This document shows positions 63,365 to 64,000 of a stretch of DNA of 64,000 nucleotides, in pieces. How positions within the stretch are numbered: position 1 is the first letter of the stretch; each line of letters starts with the position of its first letter. The stretch lies in NCBI RefSeq assembly GCF_007859855.1, contig NZ_SJPK01000010.1, positions 62,001-126,000 on the forward strand, in the 5' to 3' direction. The notes beneath the pieces are model-generated. The model was not told the origin of the DNA. It saw nothing but the letters and a program-made list of their open reading frames with translations, and did no database searches. The position numbers and the translations under genes are program-made. This DNA comes from Allorhodopirellula solitaria (GTDB lineage: Bacteria > Planctomycetota > Planctomycetia > Pirellulales > Pirellulaceae).

Positions 63365-63401
63365 GATAGGCGCTAATTATCTTTTTGGAGACCTGACCGA
63401 G

Positions 63402-63830
63402 ATGGCTGTCAAAATTCGCATGAAAAAAATGGGACGCACTCATCGTCCTTTCTTTCGTGTTTGTGCAATGGATCAACGCAAACCGCGTGATGGACGCGTG
63501 ATCGAGGAACTCGGCTTCTACGACCCGATGTGCCCCGAAACCGACGCGCGTGCCCAACTCAAGAGCGACCGCATCGATTATTGGATCAGCGTCGGTGCTC
63601 AACCGAGCGAGAAGTGCGCGACCCTGATCAAGAAGTACGGCACCGAAGGCACGCACCTCGATGCCCAACGTGAGGCACTCGAGCGACTTGGACGCCGCAA
63701 GGACTATACCCCGGCGCCCGTTACCGCTGCTCCTCAGCCCAAAGCGGAAGCTCCTAAGCCAGAAGAGCCTGCACCTGCTGCTGAAGAGTCGCCTGCGGCT
63801 TCCGAAGCCGAAACGACTGCCTCCGAGTAA
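63402..63830 (+). CDS. rpsP: 30S ribosomal protein S16 with C-terminal extension
   Basis: ATG 63402 follows a GGAG about 15 bp upstream and starts MAVKIRMKKMGRTHRPFFRV, the S16 N-terminus. VIEELGFYDPMC and the mid-protein ERxxYWxSVGAQPS segment complete the ribosomal domain, which normally ends near residue 85. Here 142 residues are encoded, and the last 50 are Pro/Ala/Glu-rich (APQPKAEAPKPEEPAPAAEE). The frame is open back to a TTG at 63336 inside the REP arm, which is rejected. The gene is between ffh and trmD, the conserved order, although rimM is missing between it and trmD. Confidence 0.96.
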   Translation: MAVKIRMKKMGRTHRPFFRVCAMDQRKPRDGRVIEELGFYDPMCPETDARAQLKSDRIDYWISVGAQPSEKCATLIKKYGTEGTHLDAQREALERLGRRKDYTPAPVTAAPQPKAEAPKPEEPAPAAEESPAASEAETTASE

Positions 63831-63852
63831 GCTGTCCGGCGAGTAAAACCCT

Positions 63853-64000
63853 GTGAGGATTGACGTTGTTACCCTGTTCCCGGCGATTTTTGACGGTTAC
63901 CTGACGCAAAGTTTGTTGCACAAGGCAATCGTCCGAGGGCTGGTCGACATCCAACGTCATGATCTGCGGCAGTGGGCCGAAAACGTACCTCATCGCAAAG
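63853..64000 (+). CDS. trmD: tRNA (guanine-37-N1)-methyltransferase TrmD (5' part)
   Basis: The visible 49 codons begin at GTG 63853, 22 bp after rpsP, and read MRIDVVTLFPAIFDGYLTQS then LLHKAIVRGLVDIQRHDLRQ. This is the canonical TrmD N-terminus (MxIDVxTLFP, SxxxRAxxxGLxxxxxxxLRDW). It methylates G37 of tRNAs using S-adenosylmethionine and prevents frameshifting. The rest of the gene lies beyond the window. The order ffh-rpsP-trmD is a widely conserved translation and export cluster. Confidence 0.9.
   Translation, partial: MRIDVVTLFPAIFDGYLTQSLLHKAIVRGLVDIQRHDLRQWAENVPHRK

Noticed and set aside
1-64000. tRNA, rRNA, riboswitch, phage or complete insertion sequence
   Set aside because: Intergenic regions were read for cloverleaf structures, conserved riboswitch cores and transposase genes; none was convincing.

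Overview
The window looks like chromosomal DNA of a planctomycete of the Pirellulaceae/Rhodopirellula type. This is inferred from gene content: a fused SecD-SecF protein, a divergent DnaA, many large secreted or lipoprotein hypotheticals, a PUFA-synthase-like megasynthase, a type III polyketide synthase pair, and gene islands separated by palindromic repeats. No rRNA, tRNA, phage or CRISPR locus was seen. Coding density is high, and most intergenic stretches over 300 bp are repeat-derived.

Layout. 1-9.9 kb (minus strand): a 3212-residue iterative megasynthase ordered thioester-reductase-like SDR, KS, KS/CLF-like, AT, ACP, ACP, KR, DH. A FabG-like SDR overlaps its stop and leaves the window. 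An in-frame array of eight 78-bp palindromic units lies inside the DH domain. 10.3-15.3 kb (plus): two lipoproteins including a Wza-type polysaccharide export protein, an anchored hypothetical and a dolichol/phytol-kinase-like membrane protein. 15.3-18.5 kb (minus): a membrane hypothetical, a cysteine desulfurase and a DnaA-family protein in one operon, with DnaA-box-like sites between the last two. 18.6-20 kb: scpB with an extreme acidic tail. 20.3-24 kb (minus): a GntR/ABC ATPase/permease operon with a recognisable promoter-operator. 24.2-35.4 kb: acs, an EamA transporter, a DUF4173 membrane protein, yajC-secDF and an OYE-family flavoprotein.

35.5-45.7 kb: an NRDE/TANGO2 protein, a TPR-like anchored protein, an RluD-type pseudouridine synthase, a protein kinase next to an inositol-monophosphatase-family gene, a lipoprotein, a sugar-nucleotide epimerase and a thioesterase. 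45.9-51.6 kb: msrA, an NtrC-type regulator overlapping a BioF-type enzyme, a thioesterase, a MIP18/DUF59 protein, a ComEA-like HhH protein and a LexA homologue that appears unable to self-cleave. 51.8-58.5 kb: divergent uppP and DUF368 (undecaprenyl-phosphate recycling), a sulfatase-fold protein without catalytic residues, a HIT protein, radC and a large secreted hypothetical. 58.6-61.1 kb: a type III PKS with an FAD oxidoreductase. 61.7-64 kb: ffh, rpsP and the start of trmD.

The most unusual signals are the BIME-like array expanded in frame inside the megasynthase, the unusual domain order of that synthase, the apparently non-cleavable LexA, and a family of modular palindromic or MITE-like elements with long terminal inverted repeats.
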